Assembly: GCA_900551295.1 (NCBI GenBank)
Contig: URVJ01000027.1
Coordinates: forward strand, 1-25,238
Source: an uncultured Eubacteriales bacterium
GTDB taxonomy: Bacteria > Bacillota > Clostridia > Oscillospirales > CAG-382
Length of the DNA stretch: 25,238 nucleotides
Reading direction: 5' to 3'
The notes below the pieces were generated by a model. That model made no database searches. It saw nothing but the letters and a program-made list of their open reading frames with translations, and was not told where the DNA came from. This document shows, one piece after another, positions 1 through 8,071 of the stretch. Every line of letters starts with the position of its first letter. Positions within the stretch are counted from its first letter, which is position 1. Both the position numbers and the translations under genes were made by a program.

Positions 1-91
1 CTGTTGGAATAAATGCGACTTTCTTATTTTCAATTTCTTCCTTTATCAGACTTCCTACACTTGAAAAGTGCGAACATAAAAACAGTTTCAT
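1..91 (-). CDS. Peptidase S51 / peptidase-E-like protein, N-terminal part only
   Basis: Partial gene: the window edge cuts it after 30 codons. The reading from the ATG at 91 begins MKLFLCSHFSSVGSLIKEEI and continues to an FIPT motif at the edge. This matches the start of the type 1 glutamine amidotransferase-like / peptidase S51 family, in which MKLFLCS and the VxFIPTA strand are typical. Family members are cytoplasmic Ser hydrolases or amidotransferase-fold proteins; the catalytic residues lie outside the window. An AAAGGAG ribosome site lies at 99-105, 7 nt before the ATG, and a good promoter lies at 135-163, so the gene seems independently transcribed. It may be flanking host DNA or the next cargo gene. 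Identification rests on only 30 residues. Confidence 0.6.
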   Translation of the reverse strand, partial: MKLFLCSHFSSVGSLIKEEIENKKVAFIPT

Positions 92-134
92 CAATATTCT
101 CCTTTATATATAAATCCCGATTTATCTTGCAAAT

Positions 135-163
135 ATTATACCACAGAAACAGCGAGAAAGCAA
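135..163 (-). promoter_or_regulatory. Promoter for the peptidase-E-like gene
   Basis: On the minus strand, TTGCTT (163-158) and TATAAT (140-135) are separated by exactly 17 nt. The -10 box is perfect. The next start codon, at 91 with a strong ribosome site, lies about 45 nt downstream, a normal leader length. The -35 box overlaps the hairpin at 154-183, which may link termination of the upstream surface-protein gene to initiation here. Confidence 0.6.
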
Positions 164-183
164 TCGTTTCCGACTGCTTTCTC
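154..183 (-). terminator. Imperfect hairpin after the SLH gene
   Basis: GAGAAAGCA (154-162) pairs with TGCTTTCTC (175-183). The stem continues inward with one mismatch to a TTTC loop. It lies 15 nt past the stop of the large surface-protein gene. There is no clean T-run on the 3' side in the minus direction, so it could be a weak terminator, an mRNA 3' stabiliser, or simply overlap with the promoter of the next gene. Confidence 0.35.
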
Positions 184-198
184 CCATTTGCACAAATG

Positions 199-3100
199 TT
201 ATTTCACCCAAGTTTCAGTGTTGTTTGCTGAGTTTGCAAGATGTGTATTGGCTGCTTCCATCACATCTGTGTAATACCACATAGAATTGTTGCGAATATC
301 CGTAAATTTGTTGAGTATGGATACATTCTTTGTGATGTAGCTTTCATCAGCTTTTCTGCCTGTTGCTCTGTTGACAACCGTTACGACTTCGGCTCTTGTG
401 ATAGCATTGTCGCCCTTGAATGTTCCGTCAGCGTATCCGTTGAGCCAGCCTGCGTGTTTTGCGTAGGCAACATCGGAATATGCCCAATAATTTGTTGCAA
501 CATCGGTGTATTTTACGGTGTAGCTGCCTTTCTTAACATCATTAAACAGAGAATTAAATCTAACCGTCATAGCCACAAACTCGGCTCTTGTTACGCTTTC
601 GTTCGGCTTAAATGTATTATCGGAATAACCTTTGATGATACCGTATTTTTCAAGATAACCGACCTCTATTGCAAACCAACCTTTTGATGAAATATCCTTG
701 AATGTCGCTTTGCCGCTGATGTTTTCACATTTTTTCTCGGAAATCAGCCTTGCGAATATCGCCGCAGCTTCGGCACGGCTCATATTGTTATCGGGTCGGA
801 ATGTTCCGTCATCGTACCCGAAAATATATGCCTTATGCTCTGATGCCGGAAGTATCAACATACCATTTTTATCGGTAGTGCCGTTAGCGGAATTGTTCTT
901 TTTGTCTTTCAAAACGATAGAAACATCAGCCTTTGCGTTGCCTTTATTGCCTGTTGCCTTAATTGTGTAATAATTATCGCCCGTGAGGTCTGTGCCGTTC
1001 GGAAGTGTCAGCGTGATTTTGCCGTCCTTATCGGTTGACTTTGAAACAGATACATTTTTGCCGTTTTTGTCGGTTACGGTTATATTTGTAACATTTGTGC
1101 TGATATATCCGCCACCGCCTCCGTTTCCACGACTGCCGCCACCGCCGGAAGATGAGCCGCCGCCCGATGATTTAACAGGGAGCGTAACCTTGCCGTTTGC
1201 GTCGGTTGTGCCGCTCTTTTCGGTTGTTTTATCTTTAATTGTAACCGATACGCCCTTAACCGCCTTATTTTCTTTGTCGGTAACGGTTACGGTTGTCTGA
1301 TTTGAGGTAGTCAAGGTCTTATCATCGGGAAGTGTAACGGTAATTTTGCCGTCTTTAATCTCGATAAAGGCATTTTCAATTTTGCCTTTTGTGTCCTCAA
1401 CCGTGATGTTGTATTCGGCTTTGGTTTCCTCGGTATCAGTCTTGCCGTCACCGTCCGTATCTTTGCCCGGTGTTGTTTCGGAAATATCGGTTTTACCGTC
1501 TTTATCCGTTACACCCTCGGAAGTCGGAGGAAGTATAACAATTCCGTCTTTATCAGTTGTTCCTGTCAAAGACTTTGTTTCTGCACCCTCAACGGCTTTT
1601 TCCGAAACAATAACTATCATATCTTTAACCGCCGTATTATCGGCTTTTTTCGCAACTGTTACGGTAATTCTGTTTGCATAATCAAACTTAATATTTTCGG
1701 GAAGTTCAACAGAAATGTTTTCAGCGGTTTTTACACTGCCGTCCTCGTTCTTGATTTCCGCATTGTGCTTGATGCTTGCCTTTTCGATAGCTCCGTCAGC
1801 ATTTTTTACAATGACGATATATCCGCTGACTTCGCCGTAACCGTTAAAATCGGTAACATCAATGTTTGTCGGCGGTACGGTCGCTCTGCCGTTTTCGTCC
1901 GTAACATTGCTTTCCGTTCTATCTGCTTTATCAGTGAAAATAACGGTCATATCCTTAACAGGTTTATCCTCGCTATCGGTAATTGTTGCGGTAATGCGGT
2001 TGCTGATGTCGATTAGGCTACCTTCGGGCAGCATAACATTTATCTGTCCCTCGCCGATAGTGATAAATGCGTTTTCGATAGGCTTGATTTTATCAGTGAT
2101 TACAACATTGTAGCCGTTCACCTTTGCTTTACCCTCGCTGTCCGTCATATCCTCGGAAAGCGGCGGAACTACCATTTTACCGTTTTCGTCTGTTTTGTCT
2201 GTCAAGCTCTTTTCGGTTTTGTCCGAAACGGTAACGGAAATATCTTTCAGCGGATTTCCGTCTTTGTCGGTTACGGTTACTGTAATGCGGTTTGCATAGT
2301 CAATATTCGTTCCGTCCGGCAATGCTACTGAAACAGTGTCATCATCGTTCAGCTTTACAAAAGCGTTGGAAATTGCACCGTTTTCATCATTTACGAAAAC
2401 ATACATTCCGTCAATTCGCACTTTGCCCGTGTCATCGGTAAAGCCGTCCTTTGCGGTCGGAAGTGTGATTTTTCCGAACATATCGGTTACACCTTTTTCG
2501 ATGTAGTCCGCATCGCCGAGAGTTATAACAGTAATGCCCATTTTCGGTTCGCCGTGCTGGTCGGTTATTGTGATGATAACAGGTGCATCACTTGTCGGCT
2601 TAATGCCGTCCGGCAAGTCAACAACAATGTTATTGCTCTCACCGATATACACATCGCAATTCGGGATAACAACATTCATCTTGTCGGTTACTTTGACAAC
2701 AAAGGTGTTTTTCTTGTCCTCATCATCTTTGCCGACAGTACCGCTGTTATCTCCTGTGGAGGTCTTATTGTTCGGCACTTTAAGCTGACCGTTTTCGTCT
2801 GTTTTGCCTGTTGCTGCATTGTTATTTTCATCATAAACAAAAATCTGCAAGTCCGCTTTTGGCTGCTGACTTTCGGTGTTTATTGCCGTTATAACCATCT
2901 GATCCTCGTAGTCCAGAAGTCTGCCGCCCGGCAGTTTGATAGTTACATTATCATTGATGTCGATGCTGATTTCACTATCAAAAATCGGTTTGCCATTTGC
3001 GTTGGTTACAAGGATAGAGAAATCTCCGACCTTTGAATTGCCGTCCTCATCGGTGCGGTCTTTCTCCACAAGCTGAGGAATTGCGGCTCTTGAAAGCACC

Positions 3101-5553
3101 TCACCGCAAGTTAGGCACTCAATATGCTTTTCTCCGGCGTGTTCGACAGTAGCCGCTTCATCAATTATCCAATCGGAGGGTTTATGACCTAACATATCCT
3201 TGTAGTCGGCAGTATATGTCTTTCCGCAGTTCTCACAAGTGTAGACAGTATATCCCGATGCCGTGCAAGTCGGCTCGGTTACATCTGCAATATAACTGTG
3301 GGCGATTTTATCGGTGTAATCGCCTTTGTAGGTATCGCCGCAATCGCAAGTGAAAATGGTATATCCCATTTTGGTACAGGTCGGAGCAATTACGGTTTTT
3401 GTGTAATTATGATTTTTATGTTCGGTATAATCACCGATGTACTCCTTGCCGCAGTCGGGGCAAGTGTAAACCGTGTAGCCGTGTTCGGTACAAGTCGGAG
3501 GAATAACCTTTTTGTCATAGTTATGCTCGGTTTTATCCGTGTAGTCCGCAACATAGCTATCGCCGCAGTCGGCACAGGTGTATGTGGTATATCCAAACTC
3601 CGTGCAAGTCGGTTTTGTGATTTTCGCCTTGTAATTATGCGGTATCTTTTCGGTATAGTCCGAAATATAGCTATCATCACAGTCTACGCAAATATATCTT
3701 GTAAAACCGTGTTCGGTACAAGTAGGCTCTGTAATATTTGTATTGTAATTGTGCGAAAGTTTATCCGTATAATCGCCCACATAACTGTCATCGCAGTTAT
3801 CGCATTTGTATTCCGTATATCCCATAGCCGTGCAAGTCGGTGAAATTACATTTTCGGAATAATGATGTCCTTTCGGAAGTTCAAGTACAGTTTCGCAAAC
3901 GGTACATATTTGCGGCTCGGTGCAAGTTGCAGCTTTGCCCGGTGTGTGTCCTTTTGCAGAGTCAGCTTTTATCATCTTTTCTTTGCAATTCTTGTTTGTG
4001 CAGTGATATTCGATTACGCCATCAGCGGTACAAGTGGAGAAAGTAACGGAATGTCCCTCGTCCCAATTATGACCTGTCGGCTCGGTGTAGTCGCTGACAT
4101 AATTTAAGCCGCACATCGAACAAGTCGAGGTTGTGTAGCCTTTATCCGTGCAAGTAGGCTCTTTGGTAATTCTTTCGTAGGAATGTGAAATAATCGGCGT
4201 CATATCGGTTATATATGAATTGCCGCAGATTTCGCAAATATGATTTGTATAGCCCACACTTCTGCAAGTCGGCTGCACATTTTCAGTTTTGTATTTATGC
4301 TCGCCGACAGGTGTTGTTTCCTCATAAAAGCTGCCGCATTTGTCGCAGAGGTTTAATTTCAAACCACCCTGTTTGCAAGTAGCCTCTCTTATTGTGATTG
4401 CCTTGTAGTTATGCCCGGTTGCCTTTGTGTAATTTCTCTTGTCGAGATTTCCGCAGCCGTCGCATTGCCAGCGTTCATAACCGAGGTTATCGCAAGAGGG
4501 GGCAACGGTTTCAAGATATCTGTAATCGTGTTCGTGCTTTTCGGGAAGTACGATTATTGTACTGTCATCATCTTTTTTATCCTCCAAAAGCCACACATAA
4601 CTAACACCGTTTTCAACCATTGTTTCGCCGTCATATTTGTAGCTGATTTCATAGTAAACAGGGTAATATCCGGCTTTGGTGTAATTCGGTGCAGAGGTCA
4701 TATAGCAATCGGAAGCCGATGTTCCGTAGCGAATTTTGGTATGCACTCCGCTATCGGAAAGGTCGGACACGCTTACCGTATGTGCGTCCCCGTCCGCTGT
4801 TCCGTAATATGAAGATACAACCGACTTTGCCGCAACATATTCACTTGTAGTAAAACCGCACTCATCGCACTTTTCCGTGAGATAAAAACGGTTATTTCCG
4901 ACCTGTCCGTCAATCGTGCTTGAAAGGTCGTGCGACTCCTTCTTGGTGGTTGCTCTTGCGTAAGTGCCTTTGCAGAACTGACAGTATTCGCCCTTTTTGA
5001 GTATCGTTGTGTGCTGATGCTCGTCATACGGCTCATAGGTGGTGTTATCAAAATCAATATAAAAACTGTGGTCGCACGGATTTAAGCTATACACATTTTT
5101 ATTAAAGCAATATGCTCCCGGACCATCGGAGGGATTAAGTGTACCGCATATCTGACATATTGCCTTTGTCCAATGTGAACCGGTGTAGTATGCATCAACA
5201 CCCGGATAACCGTCATTAAGATTACCTTTTGAAACATCATCTCGACAGGTTCCGTCCGAATACAATATGCCACGGTTTAATGCCGTTTCGCCGCTTTTTG
5301 TATATTCGGGAACTCTGTACGAAATTGCAAGCGTGTCTTTTTTGCAAACGTGGCAATACTGTGCGCCGGAGGTAACTACCGCATTTGCGTCCAATTCGTT
5401 TGTCCTGTTGTTGGTTTTAAGCCAATTATCTGCCGGGTCAACATAAGTGTTACTTTGTGCTGCAAACACGGAAACGGGAAGTGTTCCGGCGATAAGCACC
5501 ACCGCAAGCAACATTGAAATAACCGATTTCATAGAAAAATGTTTGGTATTCAT
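199..5553 (-). CDS. Giant SLH-anchored surface protein with 13 Cys-rich repeats and Ig/CnaB-like repeats
   Basis: The start at 5553 is preferred over an upstream in-frame start at 5610: AAAAGGAG lies 9 nt ahead, a signal peptide follows at once, and the upstream start lies inside a hairpin. The 1784-residue product has a Lys-containing n-region, a hydrophobic core and an AxA-type cleavage site near residue 32. Residues about 340-827 hold 13 tandem repeats of roughly 38 residues (H-x-Y ... C-x3-G-Y ... C-x2-C), probably metal-binding or disulfide-bonded. Residues about 830-1570 hold seven copies of a beta-rich segment ending in T-D-x-N-G-x-x-x-x-P, interrupted by a Gly/Ser linker at about 1463-1483. 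At least three SLH motifs (about 1572-1725, e.g. GYSDNTFKPNESVTRAEF) and a partial fourth follow; these bind cell-wall polymers. There is no LPxTG signal. It lies directly downstream of pcfB, so a role as a conjugation adhesin is plausible but inferred. Confidence 0.85.
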   Translation of the reverse strand: MNTKHFSMKSVISMLLAVVLIAGTLPVSVFAAQSNTYVDPADNWLKTNNRTNELDANAVVTSGAQYCHVCKKDTLAISYRVPEYTKSGETALNRGILYSDGTCRDDVSKGNLNDGYPGVDAYYTGSHWTKAICQICGTLNPSDGPGAYCFNKNVYSLNPCDHSFYIDFDNTTYEPYDEHQHTTILKKGEYCQFCKGTYARATTKKESHDLSSTIDGQVGNNRFYLTEKCDECGFTTSEYVAAKSVVSSYYGTADGDAHTVSVSDLSDSGVHTKIRYGTSASDCYMTSAPNYTKAGYYPVYYEISYKYDGETMVENGVSYVWLLEDKKDDDSTIIVLPEKHEHDYRYLETVAPSCDNLGYERWQCDGCGNLDKRNYTKATGHNYKAITIREATCKQGGLKLNLCDKCGSFYEETTPVGEHKYKTENVQPTCRSVGYTNHICEICGNSYITDMTPIISHSYERITKEPTCTDKGYTTSTCSMCGLNYVSDYTEPTGHNWDEGHSVTFSTCTADGVIEYHCTNKNCKEKMIKADSAKGHTPGKAATCTEPQICTVCETVLELPKGHHYSENVISPTCTAMGYTEYKCDNCDDSYVGDYTDKLSHNYNTNITEPTCTEHGFTRYICVDCDDSYISDYTEKIPHNYKAKITKPTCTEFGYTTYTCADCGDSYVADYTDKTEHNYDKKVIPPTCTEHGYTVYTCPDCGKEYIGDYTEHKNHNYTKTVIAPTCTKMGYTIFTCDCGDTYKGDYTDKIAHSYIADVTEPTCTASGYTVYTCENCGKTYTADYKDMLGHKPSDWIIDEAATVEHAGEKHIECLTCGEVLSRAAIPQLVEKDRTDEDGNSKVGDFSILVTNANGKPIFDSEISIDINDNVTIKLPGGRLLDYEDQMVITAINTESQQPKADLQIFVYDENNNAATGKTDENGQLKVPNNKTSTGDNSGTVGKDDEDKKNTFVVKVTDKMNVVIPNCDVYIGESNNIVVDLPDGIKPTSDAPVIITITDQHGEPKMGITVITLGDADYIEKGVTDMFGKITLPTAKDGFTDDTGKVRIDGMYVFVNDENGAISNAFVKLNDDDTVSVALPDGTNIDYANRITVTVTDKDGNPLKDISVTVSDKTEKSLTDKTDENGKMVVPPLSEDMTDSEGKAKVNGYNVVITDKIKPIENAFITIGEGQINVMLPEGSLIDISNRITATITDSEDKPVKDMTVIFTDKADRTESNVTDENGRATVPPTNIDVTDFNGYGEVSGYIVIVKNADGAIEKASIKHNAEIKNEDGSVKTAENISVELPENIKFDYANRITVTVAKKADNTAVKDMIVIVSEKAVEGAETKSLTGTTDKDGIVILPPTSEGVTDKDGKTDISETTPGKDTDGDGKTDTEETKAEYNITVEDTKGKIENAFIEIKDGKITVTLPDDKTLTTSNQTTVTVTDKENKAVKGVSVTIKDKTTEKSGTTDANGKVTLPVKSSGGGSSSGGGGSRGNGGGGGYISTNVTNITVTDKNGKNVSVSKSTDKDGKITLTLPNGTDLTGDNYYTIKATGNKGNAKADVSIVLKDKKNNSANGTTDKNGMLILPASEHKAYIFGYDDGTFRPDNNMSRAEAAAIFARLISEKKCENISGKATFKDISSKGWFAIEVGYLEKYGIIKGYSDNTFKPNESVTRAEFVAMTVRFNSLFNDVKKGSYTVKYTDVATNYWAYSDVAYAKHAGWLNGYADGTFKGDNAITRAEVVTVVNRATGRKADESYITKNVSILNKFTDIRNNSMWYYTDVMEAANTHLANSANNTETWVK
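3075..4530 (-). repeat. Tandem Cys-rich repeat region (about 114 bp unit, 13 copies)
   Basis: Coding repeat within the surface-protein gene. Units start with H-N-Y or a variant and carry P-T-C-T, G-Y-T and C-x2-C at fixed spacing. Copies 7 to 12 are the most alike (e.g. PTCTEHGYTVYTC). Copy 6 is shortened, copy 11 has lost a residue between its last two cysteines, and copies 5 and 13 have diverged, indicating expansion in the middle and decay at the edges. Repeat number could vary between strains by recombination. Confidence 0.85.
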
Positions 5554-5599
5554 AAAATTATTCTCCTTTTCGATTTGTATTTTGATTTTTGATATAGAA

Positions 5600-5625
5600 A
5601 GAGCCGCCATATTTACGGCGGCTCT
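5600..5625 (-). terminator. Hairpin between pcfB and the SLH gene
   Basis: GAGCCGCC (5601-5608) pairs with GGCGGCTC (5617-5624), plus one flanking A-T pair. This GC-rich 9-bp stem has an 8-nt loop. In the minus direction it is followed by TTTCTATATC, a short, interrupted U-tract. It lies 27 nt past the pcfB stop and about 47 nt before the SLH start, so it is a weak terminator or attenuator between the transfer operon and the surface-protein gene. Confidence 0.55.
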
Positions 5626-5651
5626 CGGTAGCGTGGATATGTAAGTATCAT

Positions 5652-6335
5652 TTACTCTCGTCCTTTCTGCTTTTTCTTGCGTTTTTTCTGCTGCGGCTGC
5701 TTGTGTTGTATAGCCTTTTCCTTTTCGGGAGCAGGCTTTTTCTTTTCTTCCAAATCAGCCTTTATGTCCTCAATCTTCTTTCTGACCGAGGGTTTAGTAC
5801 CGTTGCCCGTTTTTGCCGTATCCTCGAATGAGATAGATTTGCTCCCGTGCAGATTTTCGTTTGTTTTCTCCGCACGGGACGGACGGTTTTTTGAGTTTTC
5901 GTCCTTTGTATTATCCGATGTAACCTCCGTCTGTTCGGGGACTTCCGGTTCAATTTCGTGTTCCGTTGCGGAATATCCGAGCTTTTCCATAATGTAATTA
6001 AGCCGGGGTATATCGTCTTGAAAGGCGATAACATCGCATAAGCCGTTATCATTTGTCTTGTCCGCAACAGGGCGGTACATAATGCCGTAGTTTTTCGCTT
6101 CGGCATTGAATTTTTTAAGGTCGGTTTCCTTTATCTGCATAATACAAAGCTGCTTGCCCGTTTTCAGCATTTGCTTTAATTTTGCAATGCCCTCGGTCTT
6201 GCCGTCATCGTTGGCAAGTGCCATAACGATTGCCGCAAGATTTTTAACGCCGAGTGCGGTTAATTTAACCGCCGATTCTGTCATTTGTATCGCTTCTTTT
6301 GCCATTAAATCAGCGACTTCTCCGCTTGTGTTCAT
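5652..6335 (-). CDS. pcfB: PcfB-like conjugation accessory protein (DUF3801 family)
   Basis: 227 residues. The N-terminal half (GEVADLMAKEAIQMTESAVK ... LGVKNLAAIVMALA ... IKETDLKKFNAEAKNYGI ... DIPRLNYIMEKLGY) matches the PcfB/DUF3801 family. In enterococcal pCF10-type systems PcfB helps dock the relaxosome on the VirD4 (PcfC) coupling protein at the membrane. The C-terminal half is a hydrophilic Lys/Glu/Gln-rich tail ending in a strongly basic stretch, probably disordered and nucleic-acid binding. The ATG at 6335 is supported by AAGGAG at 6346-6351 and lies inside the 3' end of the relaxase gene (26-nt overlap), so translation is probably coupled. In related elements virD4 normally follows; here an SLH surface-protein gene follows instead. 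Confidence 0.8.
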   Translation of the reverse strand: MNTSGEVADLMAKEAIQMTESAVKLTALGVKNLAAIVMALANDDGKTEGIAKLKQMLKTGKQLCIMQIKETDLKKFNAEAKNYGIMYRPVADKTNDNGLCDVIAFQDDIPRLNYIMEKLGYSATEHEIEPEVPEQTEVTSDNTKDENSKNRPSRAEKTNENLHGSKSISFEDTAKTGNGTKPSVRKKIEDIKADLEEKKKPAPEKEKAIQHKQPQQKKRKKKQKGRE

Positions 6336-7674
6336 TTTCTCTCAGCTCCTTGTCTGCCTGTTTCTGCAAAGCGAGTGCCTGCCGTTTTTTCTCGGCAATT
6401 TTATACGAGTCCTTAAATATTGCTTTGCAAAGTCTGATTTCTTTTCGGATTTCATTAAGCTCCGCATTGATTTCTTTCGCTTTTTCTTTGACTTCATCAC
6501 AATTTTCATCATTCCTTTCGTTATAGAGCGTTTTTCGCCGTGCGATTAAATCGTCAACCTCGGTTTCCTTGGATTTTTGATATTTTTGCAAATCTTCGCC
6601 TGTTTCAATATCGTGCGAAAATAAGAATTTGAACTGCCGTTGGTAACGGTCAAATTTAATCATTTCCTCACGCATAAAAAATGACACCCTTTGAGGTGTC
6701 TGCTTACGCTGAATTTTTTTGAATAAATAGAGGTAGTGAAAGTAGAGGGCAACAAAGCCTTTTAACTTTTTGCCCTTTACATCTTTAATGTTACCTCTGA
6801 ATTTATATTGCTTCTTCGGCATTTCGGAGGGTGCGGCGGTGATAATGCCGTTTCGGGTTGCGATAATTCTTTGCAATATTTCCGCTTCGCTGTAACCCTT
6901 GCCGAGATTATCGAGCCTCATCGGGCGTTTTGCGTTCGGTGCGATTATTGATGTATATTTGATGTTTGGACCCTTGCGGTGTATAATAAACCCACGCTTT
7001 TTTAGGTTCTGCCAAAACTGCTCCATTGTGTATGAGCATTTTATAATCTCATCAATATCACGGCGGATACTGCCACGAATGGTTGGTCTGCCTTCCTTTA
7101 ACGCAAGCCATTCCGCATAGTGCATACCTCGCCGATGTGGATTTTCAATTACCGAAAGACAGTTTTCAATACAAATAGCGTCCGATATTCCTCGAATGTC
7201 TATGAAATAGTCCTTGAAATTATTTCGGTATTTGTAACCGTCAATATATGAAACGGCGTTTATTATTATGTGGTTGTGCAAGTGCTTATGGTCAAGATGC
7301 GTTGCAATGACGGCTTCGTATTTATCCGCAAATAACCGTTCGACAAGCTCCTGTCCGCACCTGTGAGCAATTTCGGGCGTGGTTTCAAAATCCTTGAACG
7401 ACTGCACCAAATGATAGGCAAGCACACCGTTTTTGCGACCGCTTTTTCCGAAAAACTCTTGTGTTTCCATCATTTCTGAGAAGGCTTTGTCTACCGTGCA
7501 GTTGTACGCCTTCACATACTTGCACTGTTCCGTCTTGTCATTGTTCTTGATATATTTGATTACGCCCTCGACCGCTTCAATGTTAGGTTGGATTGATGTC
7601 TTATCGGGATTTGCAATGTATTTAAGGCTTGTGTCAAGTCTTGATTTGACCGACCATATTTTTGTAATTGCCAT
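6310..7674 (-). CDS. mobA: Relaxase / mobilization nuclease (MobA/VirD2 family)
   Basis: 454 residues. A relaxase nicks oriT, stays covalently bound to the 5' end and pilots the strand into the recipient. The N-terminus has the expected motif I with probable catalytic Tyr19 (LKYIANPDKT). Motif III, the metal-binding histidine cluster, is H126-L-D-H-K-H-L-H-N-H135. The C-terminal third is a Lys/Glu-rich coiled coil without a helicase or primase domain, the usual form in Firmicutes mobilization modules. The ATG overlaps the mobC stop (TGATG), so the two are translationally coupled, and the 3' end overlaps pcfB. A terminator-like hairpin lies inside the gene at 6683-6700. Confidence 0.9.
   Translation of the reverse strand: MAITKIWSVKSRLDTSLKYIANPDKTSIQPNIEAVEGVIKYIKNNDKTEQCKYVKAYNCTVDKAFSEMMETQEFFGKSGRKNGVLAYHLVQSFKDFETTPEIAHRCGQELVERLFADKYEAVIATHLDHKHLHNHIIINAVSYIDGYKYRNNFKDYFIDIRGISDAICIENCLSVIENPHRRGMHYAEWLALKEGRPTIRGSIRRDIDEIIKCSYTMEQFWQNLKKRGFIIHRKGPNIKYTSIIAPNAKRPMRLDNLGKGYSEAEILQRIIATRNGIITAAPSEMPKKQYKFRGNIKDVKGKKLKGFVALYFHYLYLFKKIQRKQTPQRVSFFMREEMIKFDRYQRQFKFLFSHDIETGEDLQKYQKSKETEVDDLIARRKTLYNERNDENCDEVKEKAKEINAELNEIRKEIRLCKAIFKDSYKIAEKKRQALALQKQADKELRENEHKRRSR
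6674..6700 (-). other. Terminator-like hairpin inside the relaxase gene
   Basis: GACACC (6683-6688) and GGTGTC (6695-6700) form a 6-bp stem with a 6-nt loop. On the minus (coding) strand it is followed by ATTTTTTATG. The form is that of a small intrinsic terminator, but it lies within the open relaxase frame about two-thirds of the way through. It may be fortuitous or may reduce expression of the relaxase 3' part and pcfB. Confidence 0.3.
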
Positions 7675-7979
7675 CAGCGTACACTCCTTACAAGCCGCAT
7701 AATTTCATCTTGCATTTTGAGGACTTCCTCAATTTTATCTGCTGAAATATGCTTTTCGGCGTTTGCGATATGCGCTATCTGATTTATGTTGTTGCCGATA
7801 GCGTTTATCTCTCGCAAGAGCTTTACATATTCATCGGGCGGGCGTGGGCGAACTTCTTTTCCCATAATCAGTTTACGGATATACGGCTCCATTTTTAAGG
7901 CACAAGCAGCGGCTTGTGATTTTAGGTGTTCTTTCTCTTTTTCTGAAAGACGCACCAAAACGGCAGTAGTCCTATCCAT
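7674..7979 (-). CDS. mobC: MobC-type relaxosome protein
   Basis: 101 residues. It matches the MobC family: an N-terminal ribbon-helix-helix-like segment (TAVLVRLSEKEKEHLKSQA) and the LLREINAIGNNINQIAHIAN core typical of MobC. MobC binds beside oriT and melts the nic region so the relaxase can act. The ATG at 7979 has an AGGTGA ribosome site. Its stop overlaps the relaxase start. Immediately upstream is a gene-free stretch with a long inverted repeat, the expected place for oriT. Length is normal for the family. Confidence 0.85.
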   Translation of the reverse strand: MDRTTAVLVRLSEKEKEHLKSQAAACALKMEPYIRKLIMGKEVRPRPPDEYVKLLREINAIGNNINQIAHIANAEKHISADKIEEVLKMQDEIMRLVRSVR

Positions 7980-8071
7980 TAAAAATCACCTCATTTCATT
8001 GCCGACAGGCGGGGTATTAGGGGTGTAGCCACTAACAAGCGGGCATTTTTTATAGCAAAATGCCGTGCTTG
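7980..8071. other. oriT: Probable origin of transfer (oriT)
   Basis: This 92-nt gap lies between the XRE gene and mobC. It contains an inverted repeat, CAAGC-G-GGCATTTT (8036-8049) and AAAATGCC-GT-GCTTG (8057-8071), forming a 5+8 bp interrupted stem with a 7-nt loop. It starts immediately after the XRE stop and has no T-run behind it, so it is unlikely to be a terminator. Next to it is a G-rich stretch (GGGGTATTAGGGGTG, 8011-8025). A hairpin beside a short nic region, directly upstream of mobC-mobA, is the usual oriT layout. I do not recognise the nic sequence and cannot place the nick. Confidence 0.55.

Noticed and set aside
3298..3843. 181-codon plus-strand open frame opposite the SLH gene, with hydrophobic repeats
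   Set aside because: It is the antisense image of the Cys-rich repeat region. Its periodicity mirrors the 114-bp units, and it has no ribosome site or family resemblance. The same applies to the other plus-strand frames over 241-4812.
3075..4530. Regularly spaced repeats resembling a CRISPR array
   Set aside because: The period is about 114 bp, copies diverge at protein-synonymous positions, and the whole stretch is in-frame coding with conserved Cys/His. There are no identical repeats with unique spacers and no cas genes.
5553..5610. Upstream in-frame start of the SLH gene at 5610
   Set aside because: It lies within the hairpin at 5600-5625, has no ribosome site and would put 19 extra residues before a good signal peptide. 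The ATG at 5553 has AAAAGGAG.
8056..8071. Hairpin 8036-8071 considered as the terminator of the XRE gene
   Set aside because: No T-run follows on the minus strand (GTTAGTGG), the stem has an internal loop, and its place directly upstream of mobC fits an oriT better.
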